Below, one piece after another: positions 1-7,367 of a stretch of 50,316 nt of DNA. This DNA is from Clostridia bacterium (GTDB taxonomy: Bacteria > Bacillota > Clostridia > Peptostreptococcales > Anaerovoracaceae). The position numbers were made by a program, and so were the translations under genes. The notes under the pieces were generated by a model. The model did no database searches. It was not told the DNA's origin and saw only the letters and a program-made list of their open reading frames with translations. How positions within the stretch are numbered: position 1 is the stretch's first letter; every line of letters starts with the position of its first letter. The DNA lies in NCBI GenBank assembly GCA_024693105.1, contig JAILLO010000022.1, positions 1 to 50,316 on the forward strand. The letters run 5' to 3'.

Positions 1-228
1 TTTTCTGTCAGCGGAACCGGTTCATATAACGATGCAATGTGCACATGCGGCGGCATAAGTCTTGACGGGATAAGCACAAAAACAATGGAATTGAAAAAAT
101 ATCCCCATATGTACGCCGTCGGAGAACTCCTTGACGTTGACGGGGATACCGGAGGTTACAATCTTCAGTTTGCATATTCCTCCGCAAAAGCTGCCTGCAG
201 CGCAATATCGGAATCATTGCATTTTTAG
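1..228 (+). CDS. FAD-dependent oxidoreductase, BaiN/HI0933 (YhiN) family, 3' end only
   Basis: Only the last 75 codons are in the window; the frame is open from base 1 to a TAG at 226-228. The visible C-terminus contains CTCGGISLDGI, a TMELKKYPHMYAVGE segment and DVDGDTGGYNLQFAYSS. This matches the FAD-binding C-terminus of the HI0933/BaiN flavoprotein family, in which the GEvlDvdG..GGYNLQ signature closes the nucleotide-binding fold. Substrates are mostly unknown for the family; BaiN-type enzymes have been linked to bile-acid and steroid reduction, which cannot be judged from this fragment. The gene converges on thrS. Family assignment is fairly secure; substrate is not assignable. Confidence 0.8.
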   Translation, partial: FSVSGTGSYNDAMCTCGGISLDGISTKTMELKKYPHMYAVGELLDVDGDTGGYNLQFAYSSAKAACSAISESLHF

Positions 229-240
229 GCGGCCGCGCTG

Positions 241-321
241 CGCAAAGCGCATTCTGTACAAAGCACATTCTGCGCAAAGCACATTCCGGGCAAAAGCGCA
301 TTCCGGGCAAAGCGCATTCTG
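241..321. repeat. Five-copy 16-bp tandem repeat
   Basis: Five consecutive copies of a unit like CGCAAAGCGCATTCTG lie at 241-256, 257-272, 273-288, 289-305 (one extra A) and 306-321, with a partial sixth copy to about 331. The array sits 12 bp after the oxidoreductase stop codon. It makes long open frames on both strands, including a Cys-rich one on the minus strand, but these follow from the repeat and are not taken as genes. Confidence 0.85.
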
Positions 322-402
322 TGCAAAAGCAGGCTCTCACTATGTACGCGGCCTGCTTCCCGGCGCCGAATCAGGCTTTTATCCGGAAACCGAAAAACAA
401 AG

Positions 403-446
403 AAAAAACGGGACAGTCTTTTGCCAATCCGCAAAAGGCTGTCCCG
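403..446 (-). terminator. Rho-independent terminator of thrS
   Basis: A 16-bp stem (409-424 with 431-446, one G-T pair) and a 6-nt loop are followed on the minus strand by a run of T (plus-strand A-run 403-408). It lies about 110 bp beyond the thrS stop, with the 14-bp repeat array in between. It may also stop the convergent oxidoreductase transcript. Confidence 0.85.
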
Positions 447-450
447 TGTG

Positions 451-557
451 TTTATGTTGCATAGTTTATGTTGCCTGGTTTATGTTGCATAGTTTATGTT
501 GCATAATCTATGTTGCATGGTTTATGTTGCATGGTTTATGTTGCCTAGTTTATGTTA
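451..557. repeat. 14-bp tandem repeat array running into the thrS stop codon
   Basis: Seven full units of TTTATGTTGCATAG (variants GCATGG, GCCTGG, GCCTAG, GCATAA) begin at 451, 465, 479, 493, 507, 521 and 535. A partial eighth unit from 549 contains the thrS stop (plus-strand TTA at 555-557). The 14-bp period is not a multiple of three. The array lies between the thrS stop and its terminator. Confidence 0.9.
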
Positions 558-2300
558 TATCGCTTTCGTTTTGATTTCCTCAAGGAGCTTGTCCGTAAAT
601 TCACCGAGGGCAAGTTCGCCGAGTTCACCGGCCTTGCTTGAACGAACAGTAAGAGTTCCGGCAGTAGCCTCCTTCTCACCGATAACACCGATATATGAGC
701 ATCTTTCGTTTCTTGCTTCTCTGAGCTTGTATCCGATTTTTTCGTTTCTGATATCAAGTTCAACACGCAATCCCGCAGCTTCGAGTTTTTCTGCAACTTC
801 CTGTGCATACGGAGCAAATTTTTCCGTAACAGTCAGAAGCTTAACCTGTACAGGTGCGAGCCAGAGCGGGAATTTTCCGGCAAAATGCTCTGTCAGAATA
901 CCGATAAATCTTTCGATTGAACCGAATATAACTCTGTGAATCATAACAGGTCTGTGCTTTTCGTTGTCTGCGCCTATGTATGTAATATCAAATCTCTGCG
1001 GCAGCTGCATGTCAAGCTGGATAGTTCCGCACTGCCATGTTCTTCCGATTGAATCCTCAAGATGGAAGTCGAGCTTCGGTCCGTAAAATGCTCCGTCACC
1101 TTCGTTGATTACATAAGGAACACCTACTGCTTCAATAGCTTCCTTAAGTGCGGCTTCAGCTGCATTCCATTCTTCATCCGTTCCCATTGAATTTTCAGGT
1201 CTTGTTGAAAGTTCTACATGATACTTGAATCCAAACATCTTATAAACGTCATCGATAAAGTTTGCAACACCGATGATTTCTTCCTTAATCTGATTTGGAA
1301 GCATAAAGATATGGGCATCATCCTGCGTAAAAGTTCTTACACGCATAAGTCCGTGAAGAGCTCCCGAAAGCTCGTGTCTGTGCACCTGTCCGAGTTCTCC
1401 CATTCTAATCGGGAAATCTCTGTATGACCACATCTTTCTCTTGTAAGTAAGAAGCGATCCCGGGCAGTTCATCGGCTTGATTGCATAAGGTTCATCATCG
1501 ATCTTCGTGAAATACATATTGTCTTTGTAATGATCCCAGTGTCCCGAAGTACGCCACAGCTGCTCGTTCATGATAAGAGGTGTCTTGATTTCCTCGTATC
1601 CTCTTTTTCTGTGTTCCGTTTTCCAGAAATTTTCAAGTTCGTTTCTGATAATCATTCCCTTCGGAAGGAAGAACGGGAATCCCGGACCTTCGTCACAGAG
1701 CATGAAAAGATCCATTTCCTTTCCGATCTTTCTGTGGTCTCTCTTCTTTGCTTCTTCAATCTTCGTAACATATTCGTCAAGCTCTTCCTGAGTAGGGAAA
1801 GCCGTAGCATAAAGTCTCTGAAGCATCTTGTTGTTGGAATCGCCTCTCCAGTATGCGCCTGCAACGCTCATGATTTTGAAAGCCTTGATCTGACCTGTCG
1901 ATTCCATATGAGGTCCGGCACAAAGGTCTGTAAAATCTCCCTGCTTGTAGAAGGAAATAACTGCATCTTCAGGCAAATCGCGAATCAGTTCAACCTTGTA
2001 CGGTTCGCCCTTTTCTTCCATGAATTTAACAGCTTCTTCTCTTGGAAGCTCAAATCTTTCAAGCTTGTAGTTTGCCTGAACAATCTTCTTCATTTCCTTC
2101 TGAATCTTCAGGAAATCCGCTTCGGTAAATCTGTATTCAAGGTCAAAGTCATAATAAAATCCATTGTCAATAGCAGGCCCTATAGCCAGCTTTGCCTCAG
2201 GCCAGATATTCTTTACTGCCTGGGCCAGAATATGTGATGCCGTATGTCTGTACATATTTCTCACTTTCTCGTCTTCAAAATTAATCTTTTCTTTAGCCAT
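555..2300 (-). CDS. thrS: Threonine--tRNA ligase, short form without TGS domain
   Basis: Charges tRNA-Thr with threonine in the cytoplasm. At 581 aa it is about 60 residues shorter than typical ThrRS because the N-terminal TGS (N1) domain is missing; the protein starts directly in the N2 editing domain. That domain shows H19xxxH23 and C127AGPH131. The class II core shows the zinc ligands C279 (MNCPGS), H330 (DDAH) and H455 (MIHRVIFGS), with the motif 2 arginine R322. The anticodon-binding domain fills roughly 480-581. Start: the ATG at 2300 follows AAAGGAGAATTAAG, a good ribosome-binding site. Regulation is by a T-box leader directly upstream, so expression should rise when tRNA-Thr is uncharged. 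TGS-less ThrRS forms are known in other Clostridia. Confidence 0.97.
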   Translation of the reverse strand: MAKEKINFEDEKVRNMYRHTASHILAQAVKNIWPEAKLAIGPAIDNGFYYDFDLEYRFTEADFLKIQKEMKKIVQANYKLERFELPREEAVKFMEEKGEPYKVELIRDLPEDAVISFYKQGDFTDLCAGPHMESTGQIKAFKIMSVAGAYWRGDSNNKMLQRLYATAFPTQEELDEYVTKIEEAKKRDHRKIGKEMDLFMLCDEGPGFPFFLPKGMIIRNELENFWKTEHRKRGYEEIKTPLIMNEQLWRTSGHWDHYKDNMYFTKIDDEPYAIKPMNCPGSLLTYKRKMWSYRDFPIRMGELGQVHRHELSGALHGLMRVRTFTQDDAHIFMLPNQIKEEIIGVANFIDDVYKMFGFKYHVELSTRPENSMGTDEEWNAAEAALKEAIEAVGVPYVINEGDGAFYGPKLDFHLEDSIGRTWQCGTIQLDMQLPQRFDITYIGADNEKHRPVMIHRVIFGSIERFIGILTEHFAGKFPLWLAPVQVKLLTVTEKFAPYAQEVAEKLEAAGLRVELDIRNEKIGYKLREARNERCSYIGVIGEKEATAGTLTVRSSKAGELGELALGEFTDKLLEEIKTKAI

Positions 2301-2316
2301 CTTAATTCTCCTTTAA

Positions 2317-2580
2317 ATAAAAAATCCCTTTCTGAAAAATCAGAAAGGGACGATTCGTCAAAATCGCGGTTCCACCCTAATTGCCCTGCAAACGCATGGG
2401 CCACTCTTTTTCGATTGTAACGTAATCAACGGGCCGGATTGGGGCCGCTCCGAGGTAGTTTTCAGACAGTTCCTACTGAAGCCTCGCATCAACCGGCTCC
2501 TCTCTGTGAGTATTTCCTGACCTACTCGTCTCATCAACGCTTTAAATATAGTGGTGTATTGTAATTTTGTATAATTTATG
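2317..2580 (-). promoter_or_regulatory. T-box leader of thrS
   Basis: On the minus strand the leader contains the T-box consensus AGGGTGGAACCGCG (2365-2378). The terminator hairpin follows: an 11-bp stem, 2325-2335 with 2340-2350, then a T-run. The T-box sequence can pair alternatively as an antiterminator and bind the acceptor end of uncharged tRNA. Stem I lies in about 2400-2550. An ACC triplet in the context CTACCTCGG (near 2455) is a plausible threonine specifier, but I could not fold the leader to confirm it. Confidence 0.93.
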
Positions 2581-2585
2581 CGAGT

Positions 2586-2614
2586 ATTCTACCACTTGCT
2601 TCCGAGAATTGCAA
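2586..2614 (-). promoter_or_regulatory. Sigma-A-type promoter of the thrS T-box transcript
   Basis: On the minus strand TTGCAA (2609-2614), a 17-bp spacer and TAGAAT (2586-2591) form a near-consensus promoter. The start would be near 2579, just ahead of the T-box leader. Confidence 0.8.
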
Positions 2615-2630
2615 GGAAAATTTTCAAAAT

Positions 2631-2672
2631 TTTTTCGGCGGCGAATTTTGAATGTTTTTCGGCAGCGAATTT
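2631..2672. repeat. Two-copy 18-bp direct repeat between the Tad operon and thrS
   Basis: TTTTTCGGCGGCGAATTT at 2631-2648 recurs with one change at 2655-2672 (period 24). The AT-rich stretch 2619-2633 next to it reads AATTTTCAAAATTTT, which matches 12 of 15 positions of the CodY-box consensus. In such AT-rich DNA this may be chance. Confidence 0.6.
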
Positions 2673-2676
2673 CAAA

Positions 2677-3120
2677 TCAGTCCGCATCGCGTTCCTTAAG
2701 TTCATATGCCGAAGTTCTTGTGACTTCACTCACCGTAATAAACGGCAGTCTGAAAATATCTTCACACTTCATGGTAACCGTGGCTGTAACTGTAGGAATA
2801 AGCATTGAATTTTTTTCACTGTAGCCTTTTTCATCATCTTCAAATTCAAGGCTGACTTCAAAGGACTTTACTCCGTTCTTTTTTGAAAGCGCGTAATTTA
2901 TATGATTTTGAGCGTATTCAAGGCCTTCCGCTTCTTCAAAAACAGTCTGCCCTTCCGAATACGCATCTTCATTCTGCAGCATGGCTGCACCCGACGCGCA
3001 TTCTTCAGCGACTGCCTTCAAAAGATTTTCCTCATATACAAATTTCATCATATCGCTGTTGTAGGAAAGCGCCGTAATGCCCGCAAGAAGCATCGCAAGA
3101 AAAACTATGTATATTTTCAT
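2677..3120 (-). CDS. Small N-anchored protein of the Tad operon (147 aa), TadE/G-like candidate
   Basis: I do not recognise a named family with confidence. The protein begins MKIYIVFLAMLLAG, a single hydrophobic segment at the extreme N-terminus. An acidic, soluble domain rich in Glu follows, with a beta-type stretch around residues 85-140 (SMLIPTVTATVTMKC). This resembles pseudopilin or TadE-type minor subunits that accompany Tad ATPases. It is the last gene of the operon, after a similar 133-aa protein. There is no clear terminator behind it, only the repeats at 2631-2672 and the thrS promoter. Function is inferred from position and topology only. Confidence 0.6.
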   Translation of the reverse strand: MKIYIVFLAMLLAGITALSYNSDMMKFVYEENLLKAVAEECASGAAMLQNEDAYSEGQTVFEEAEGLEYAQNHINYALSKKNGVKSFEVSLEFEDDEKGYSEKNSMLIPTVTATVTMKCEDIFRLPFITVSEVTRTSAYELKERDAD

Positions 3121-3147
3121 TTATCCTTTTCATCACTCCGTTTTTTC

Positions 3148-3181
3148 TTTACCCGGCATATAACTTTACCCGGCATATAAC
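3148..3181. repeat. Two-copy 17-bp tandem repeat
   Basis: TTTACCCGGCATATAAC occurs at 3148-3164 and again at 3165-3181, in the 113-bp gap between the last two genes of the Tad operon. No function is apparent. Confidence 0.9.
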
Positions 3182-3233
3182 CCGCATCTTTTCCCAAAAG
3201 ACGCTGCAAAAAATTAATGCCGCAAAGCCCTCT

Positions 3234-3635
3234 TCACAGCTTTTCGCTTGCCGTAAAACTGTCAATTACAAAGCCGGCTTCATTCTCCTCTTCCACTCCA
3301 AGGAGTGCACCTCCCGCCATCACATCGTGAAGAGGCACCTTTACTTTATATCGAATCATCCTGTTTTCAGAAAAGCCGTCCCTCTTTTTTATATCACTGT
3401 CGCATTCAAGAATTACCTCGCTTTCCTCGATTGCGAGTGCTTTTGCGATTTCCGACCTCATACGCGCCTGAATATCCGGCGTGAATGCCCCTGCAAGGCG
3501 CGCATCTTCCTTTGCCGAATAAACTATCTCCTGAACTGCGCTTATCTGTGCCGTCACCCTCTGGTCATAAGTCATCTGAAGAATAAAAACCATAAGAAGC
3601 GGCAGTACAGCCATTAAAACCATAAACTGCTTCAT
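3234..3635 (-). CDS. Small N-anchored protein of the Tad operon (133 aa)
   Basis: The protein starts MKQFMVLMAVLPLLMVFILQ, one N-terminal membrane segment. About 110 soluble residues follow, with a helical first half (residues 25-70) and a beta-type second half that includes YKVKVPLHDVMAGG. The overall plan resembles the 147-aa neighbour and TadE-type pseudopilins, but I cannot identify a specific family. The MKQ start is shared with two tiny proteins just upstream, suggesting related envelope-anchored subunits. The ATG is preceded by AAAGGACGGGAAAA, an acceptable ribosome-binding site. Confidence 0.6.
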   Translation of the reverse strand: MKQFMVLMAVLPLLMVFILQMTYDQRVTAQISAVQEIVYSAKEDARLAGAFTPDIQARMRSEIAKALAIEESEVILECDSDIKKRDGFSENRMIRYKVKVPLHDVMAGGALLGVEEENEAGFVIDSFTASEKL

Positions 3636-3721
3636 TTTTCCCGTCCTTTTCCGCGTTTTGTTTTTTCTCCCGGTTTTCCTGCGTGACTCTTTTCTTTTTC
3701 CGGGAATCGTATTTAGTCACG

Positions 3722-3829
3722 AAATCGCCGTTTCCCGTCCGCCATCCGAATGCCCCGACAAAATCACCGTTTCCTGTCAGGCATCCGAATGCCCCGACAA
3801 AATCGCCGTTTCCCGTCCGGCATCTGAGT
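3722..3829. repeat. 39-bp tandem repeat, nearly three copies
   Basis: Copies start at 3722, 3761 and 3800, each beginning AAATCRCCGTTTCC and carrying CATCCGAATGCCCCGAC. The third copy is truncated at about 3829. The array fills the gap between the 48-aa and 133-aa genes of the Tad operon. It keeps a plus-strand frame open, but that frame opposes the operon and overlaps a gene, so it is not called. Confidence 0.85.
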
Positions 3830-3833
3830 TTAC

Positions 3834-3980
3834 TTACGGAGCCATCGTCCTGAGTTCAAGATTATGCTCCCATACCCTGTTCATCACGGACAGACTCGAA
3901 GAATCCTGATCTCCGGCTATAAGACCGTAAATACATACTCCCAGTGCAACCGAACAAAAGAATACTATAAGCTGCTTCAT
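3834..3980 (-). CDS. Tiny membrane-anchored protein of the Tad operon (48 aa)
   Basis: A 48-aa frame starts MKQLIVFFCSVALGVCIYGL, a single N-terminal membrane helix, and ends in a short polar tail with WEHNLELRTMAP. Its ATG directly follows the TGA of the upstream 50-aa gene (TGAATG, no gap), so the two are probably translationally coupled. The start MKQLIV is identical to that of the 50-aa protein, suggesting duplication. There is no Flp-pilin signature (Gly then Glu-Tyr). A role as a small pilus or secretion component is inferred from position only. Confidence 0.6.
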   Translation of the reverse strand: MKQLIVFFCSVALGVCIYGLIAGDQDSSSLSVMNRVWEHNLELRTMAP

Positions 3981-4133
3981 TCAATCACCTGTCTTTCCGC
4001 TGTCCAGAACAGATTCTGCCTTCGCCATCGCACTTGCGCCTATTTCTCCTGCGGTATCCTCAAACCCCAGGATAATTCCTCCTATGGCAATTCCCAGGAT
4101 CACCATTGCCAGCATCACGATTAACTGTTTCAT
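3981..4133 (-). CDS. Tiny membrane-anchored protein of the Tad operon (50 aa)
   Basis: The protein begins MKQLIVMLAMVILGIAIGG, then a short amphipathic tail containing GEIGASAMAKAESVLDSG. The ATG at 4133 is chosen because AAAGGAG lies 8 bases upstream. A longer 64-aa version from 4175 would add the basic leader MKVKTKKYLKGECN and has only a weak GGTGA site. Size and single helix fit a Flp-like pilin, but the usual prepilin cleavage motif is not visible. It follows tadC by 210 bp and abuts the 48-aa gene. Confidence 0.6.
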   Translation of the reverse strand: MKQLIVMLAMVILGIAIGGIILGFEDTAGEIGASAMAKAESVLDSGKTGD

Positions 4134-4343
4134 ATTGCATTCTCCTTTCAGATATTTTTTTGTTTTAACTTTCATTTTTCACCGTTTTCCCCCGAAAATC
4201 AGCCTTATTTATCCTTCTTTTCCCGCCGGTCTCCCGGAATATGCATCTTTGAGAAGTCTCACGGGATTTGCTTTGCCCCATCCGCTTCTCGGAATTTTCT
4301 CCGCCGGGTCCAATCCTCAAAGCTGTTCCTCTGAATCCGGTCC

Positions 4344-5039
4344 TCAGAATATACTTCTCAGAAGTTCCTGCTGCTGAAGGAAAAATCCCACATATATAAA
4401 GTCTGTGAAGATGATAAACACATTGAGAATTACAGGCAGGTACAAAAGCTCGCTTACAGCTTCATCCCTCTGTTTCTGCCATGTTATTCTTCGCTGCCGG
4501 ATTGTTTTCTGGTGAGTCGCCAGTATTTCGGAAAGCTTTGCGGAATCCGAATAATCCCAACACATAAGTACTCCCGCAAATTCCTTCCCCATCTCGGTGC
4601 ATGCCTCTTTTTCAAACTCGGCTGCCGCATCCTGAATTTTGCCTACACGCAAAAGCGTCAGAAATTTCATATACCCCTTCTGCAATATTCCTTTCCGCTC
4701 CGCAAGAATTGCGCTTATCCTTTCGAGCCCCACTTCATGTTCTCCGTTAAGTGCCGCAATATTTCGCAAAAGTGAAATGCTTTCATAGATTTCCTCGTCT
4801 ATGCGCCGCTCTCTTGCATTTGCAATAAAAGGCACTCCGGCCGCAATGCTCATAAGGCTTTGCATTTGCTTCATCCTTCCTTTCAAAGAGCCTGCTATTC
4901 TTTGCGCACCGCTTTTTCCCAGCCTGCGGCTGCCTGTGTCTTTCATTCCCAAAAGCAGTGTCACTCCGCCCAAAAGAGTCATTGCCGCCAGAAAATACAC
5001 TACATGTGCAGTCCCGTGCGTATTTAATATTTCCGGCAT
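4344..5039 (-). CDS. tadC: TadC-like inner-membrane protein (type II secretion F domain)
   Basis: A 231-aa membrane protein. There is one segment near residues 12-32 (VVYFLAAMTLLGGVTLLLGM) and a C-terminal hydrophobic hairpin around 200-222 (LLYLPVILNVFIIFTDFIYVG). A long helical region between them carries EFAGVLMCWDYSDSAKLSEIL. That arrangement is typical of the second of two GspF-type platform proteins in Tad systems. It follows tadB by 14 bp in the usual tadA-tadB-tadC order. With TadB it would form the membrane platform on which the TadA ATPase acts. Sequence signatures are weak, so the call rests on order and topology. Confidence 0.75.
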   Translation of the reverse strand: MPEILNTHGTAHVVYFLAAMTLLGGVTLLLGMKDTGSRRLGKSGAQRIAGSLKGRMKQMQSLMSIAAGVPFIANARERRIDEEIYESISLLRNIAALNGEHEVGLERISAILAERKGILQKGYMKFLTLLRVGKIQDAAAEFEKEACTEMGKEFAGVLMCWDYSDSAKLSEILATHQKTIRQRRITWQKQRDEAVSELLYLPVILNVFIIFTDFIYVGFFLQQQELLRSIF

Positions 5040-5053
5040 ATTTTCTCCCCCAA

Positions 5054-6001
5054 TCAGTAATCAAATTTTCTGTTGCTTATGATTTCAAGCATAAATATAT
5101 TTGCAACAAACAGAATTCCCGTTCCGCACGCAAACGCAAGTCCCGTCCCGGTGCAGAACTGATTGTAAAAAAGCCTGTCAGGCGGCACATCAAGATAAAA
5201 AATACAAAGAAGCGTTGTAATTATGCAGGTAAGCGGAACAAGCACAAGCGTTATTCTTCCCGATTCGCCGTTCAGCCTTTTTCTTTCCTCGGCAAGAGTC
5301 CTTGCGTCCTGAAGCTGGAACAGTATTTCCTCAAGCGCAGCCGAAATATTTGTGCCGTAAGCAGCCGCAAGATAGAGATTGTAGGAAAAAATCCTGCTCC
5401 AGTTTGTATCAATCACGGCCCCGAACTGCTCCGTAATATTTCTCATGCGCTCTCTGTCTCCCGTCGTCCGCAGCTCTAAAAGAATAGTGTAAATAATACT
5501 GCTGCATACCTTTCTTCCCTCAGGCGAAGCAGCCATTATTTCCATTGTTTCAAATATGTTAAACCCCTTTATTCTGTACTGTGCCAGAAATCCTCCAACA
5601 AAGCTTTCCGCTTCACGGCTTCCTTTTCCGCGAATTCTCTGCAGTTTAATTTCAAGAAACGCCGGCGGCAGTGATGCCAGAACTATGCTACCTGCGCATG
5701 CGGCAGCAATGCTCATGCCCTGCGAAAGCGCCGCAGCAAAAGCAAGCAGAAAAAAGGTCAGCAGAATCCCTAAAAAACTCCCGAAACCGATTCTACCCGC
5801 AAATACCGTTTCAACCGCTGTTTTCATATGCCTGAGCGGACGCGGCATTTCATACGGTCTTTGCAGTTTTCTGTTCAGCCTGTGCCTCGATTTGATGATT
5901 TCTGCCGCATGCCTGAGATCCTTTTCACAGAGTATTCCCATGCCGCCCGCAAAGGTCAGAAGCAACACCGCTTCAATTCCCATAATTATGTATTTTTCCA
6001 T
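5054..6001 (-). CDS. tadB: TadB-like inner-membrane protein (type II secretion F domain)
   Basis: A 315-aa polytopic protein with N-terminal segments (MEKYIIMGIEAVLLLTFAGG and a pair around residues 75-115) and two C-terminal segments. The cytoplasmic helical GspF domain includes ESFVGGFLAQYRIKGFNIFE and AAYGTNISAALEEI. It is the first platform protein of the Tad system. The ATG at 6001 has AAGGAG 12 bases upstream. An upstream TTG at 6028 keeps the frame but would lie deeper inside tadA. The gene start overlaps the tadA end by about 29 bp, suggesting coupled translation. Confidence 0.82.
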   Translation of the reverse strand: MEKYIIMGIEAVLLLTFAGGMGILCEKDLRHAAEIIKSRHRLNRKLQRPYEMPRPLRHMKTAVETVFAGRIGFGSFLGILLTFFLLAFAAALSQGMSIAAACAGSIVLASLPPAFLEIKLQRIRGKGSREAESFVGGFLAQYRIKGFNIFETMEIMAASPEGRKVCSSIIYTILLELRTTGDRERMRNITEQFGAVIDTNWSRIFSYNLYLAAAYGTNISAALEEILFQLQDARTLAEERKRLNGESGRITLVLVPLTCIITTLLCIFYLDVPPDRLFYNQFCTGTGLAFACGTGILFVANIFMLEIISNRKFDY

Positions 6002-7367
6002 TGACGTTCTTTTCTCCTTCCTGTGCAAGCCGTTTCAGGTCACAGTCAAATTTTTCAAACGCCTCCCGGTTTTCTTCAAGTCCGGCGGCACGCTTTTCAT
6101 CTCCTATGCTGTAAAACCACTTCCAGCTGTCGGATGCATAATCATATGAGCAGATTTTGGCAAACTTAATCTCGCCGCTTGCCCGGTCAAGCGAAATTTC
6201 ATGAATGCTGTTAAGACGCTTTTGTGACTTGTCGGCAAGCTGGACAAAATGAAATATATAATCAAAGCTTCCCGCTGCACGCCTTGCGTTGTATCCTGTA
6301 GCTCCGCCTGTTTTCCGTGTGATTTCGTCTGCCACGTCATACGGAAAGGCAAGAGGATTTCTGCTGTGAAATGTTATTTTCATTCGCCTTGTTCCCTTTG
6401 CCGCAAGCCGCAGGACAGTGTCAAGCGCCGTGCCGTCGCGCGCCTCTGCCATAATTACATAGTCGGCATCACTTCTGAGAATATTTTTTACAATCCCCCC
6501 AAGGGCCTCCTCATCCGCAATAAGCTGGACAATCGGGGCGCCCGGCATGATTTTGTGAAGAGGAATTTCAGGATCCGTCTCCACCATCACGCCTTCAAGG
6601 TCCGGATTTTCCAGGCTCTGCCACGTTGTCAGAAATGTCGTCTTTGACGAACGGGGTGCACCCGTAAAGGCGCAGTTGTAACCAAGCCTCACCATGTTTT
6701 CGAACAGACCTGCGGCCTCTTTTGGAATCGTGCCGCGTTTTACCTGCTCTTCAAAACTGTAAACCGGTACGATATATCGTCTGAAAACAATAACATCCTG
6801 GCCGTCTTTGACCATATTTCCTCCAAAGACTGTAACTCTCGTACCATCGAGCATATATACCTCATGAAAGTCACGGTTTATGCGCTCTTCAGGCGTAAGC
6901 AAAAGGAATGCCCTCACAAGCTGTTCCCTTCTTTTGGGCGTAATTTTCTGCGGTTTGAGAACCATCCTGCCGTGCTCCATAAAATATATGTTTTCGCCTA
7001 TTATTTTGGCCGAGCTGCTTGAAGCATACTTTTCGCCGAACCACTGCGCGATTCCCGCAAGCCCCCAGTTCTCATGGTATACCGCTTCTTCAAGACTGTT
7101 ATACCAGCGTGGGAATTCAACAGACTGTGCTCCGCGTTTTTTCACGGTCTCCCTTATTTTGTTGAGAAAATAATTCTTCTCTTTTTCATATCCTATAATT
7201 GCCTTTTTCTGCGTTTCAAGCACGCCTTTGACGTTCTCGCTCTGATTCTCCCATTCACTTTGAAATTCGTGGGCGATTTTTTCGCACAGATTGTCAAAAT
7301 CATGCTCTGCGTCTTCACCGTTTATTCCTGCCGAAATATACCTGTCTAAATAAAACTTATCTTCCAT
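5973..7367 (-). CDS. tadA: TadA/CpaF-type secretion ATPase with altered Walker A
   Basis: A 464-aa cytoplasmic ATPase that should power assembly of the Tad pilus or pseudopilus. The N-terminal part (1-200) includes REQLVRAFLLLTPEERINRD and the EVYMLDGTRVTVFGG region typical of CpaF. The nucleotide site follows: TGAPRSSKTT at 235-244, then VIMAEARD at 304-311 and the His box THF-like ITFHSRN near 331-337. The Walker A is unusual: the family normally has GGTGSGKTT, whereas here the glycine before the lysine is Ser241. The 22-bp overlap with the upstream tadZ-like gene suggests coupling. Family assignment is firm; whether it hydrolyses ATP normally is open. Confidence 0.9.
   Translation of the reverse strand: MEDKFYLDRYISAGINGEDAEHDFDNLCEKIAHEFQSEWENQSENVKGVLETQKKAIIGYEKEKNYFLNKIRETVKKRGAQSVEFPRWYNSLEEAVYHENWGLAGIAQWFGEKYASSSSAKIIGENIYFMEHGRMVLKPQKITPKRREQLVRAFLLLTPEERINRDFHEVYMLDGTRVTVFGGNMVKDGQDVIVFRRYIVPVYSFEEQVKRGTIPKEAAGLFENMVRLGYNCAFTGAPRSSKTTFLTTWQSLENPDLEGVMVETDPEIPLHKIMPGAPIVQLIADEEALGGIVKNILRSDADYVIMAEARDGTALDTVLRLAAKGTRRMKITFHSRNPLAFPYDVADEITRKTGGATGYNARRAAGSFDYIFHFVQLADKSQKRLNSIHEISLDRASGEIKFAKICSYDYASDSWKWFYSIGDEKRAAGLEENREAFEKFDCDLKRLAQEGEKNVNGKIHNYGN

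Noticed and set aside
8..340. Cys-rich 110-aa frame (minus) resembling zinc ribbons
   Set aside because: Produced by the 16-bp tandem repeat and overlapping the oxidoreductase 3' end on the other strand; no ribosome-binding site.
451..556. Array considered as a CRISPR
   Set aside because: 14-bp direct tandem units with no spacers; no cas genes nearby.
2619..2633. CodY-box-like sequence near the thrS promoter
   Set aside because: 12/15 match but in very AT-rich DNA with an imperfect centre; thrS is already controlled by a T-box.
3658..3909. Plus-strand 83-aa frame with a 13-residue repeat
   Set aside because: Frame held open by the 39-bp repeat; antisense to the operon and overlapping the 48-aa gene.
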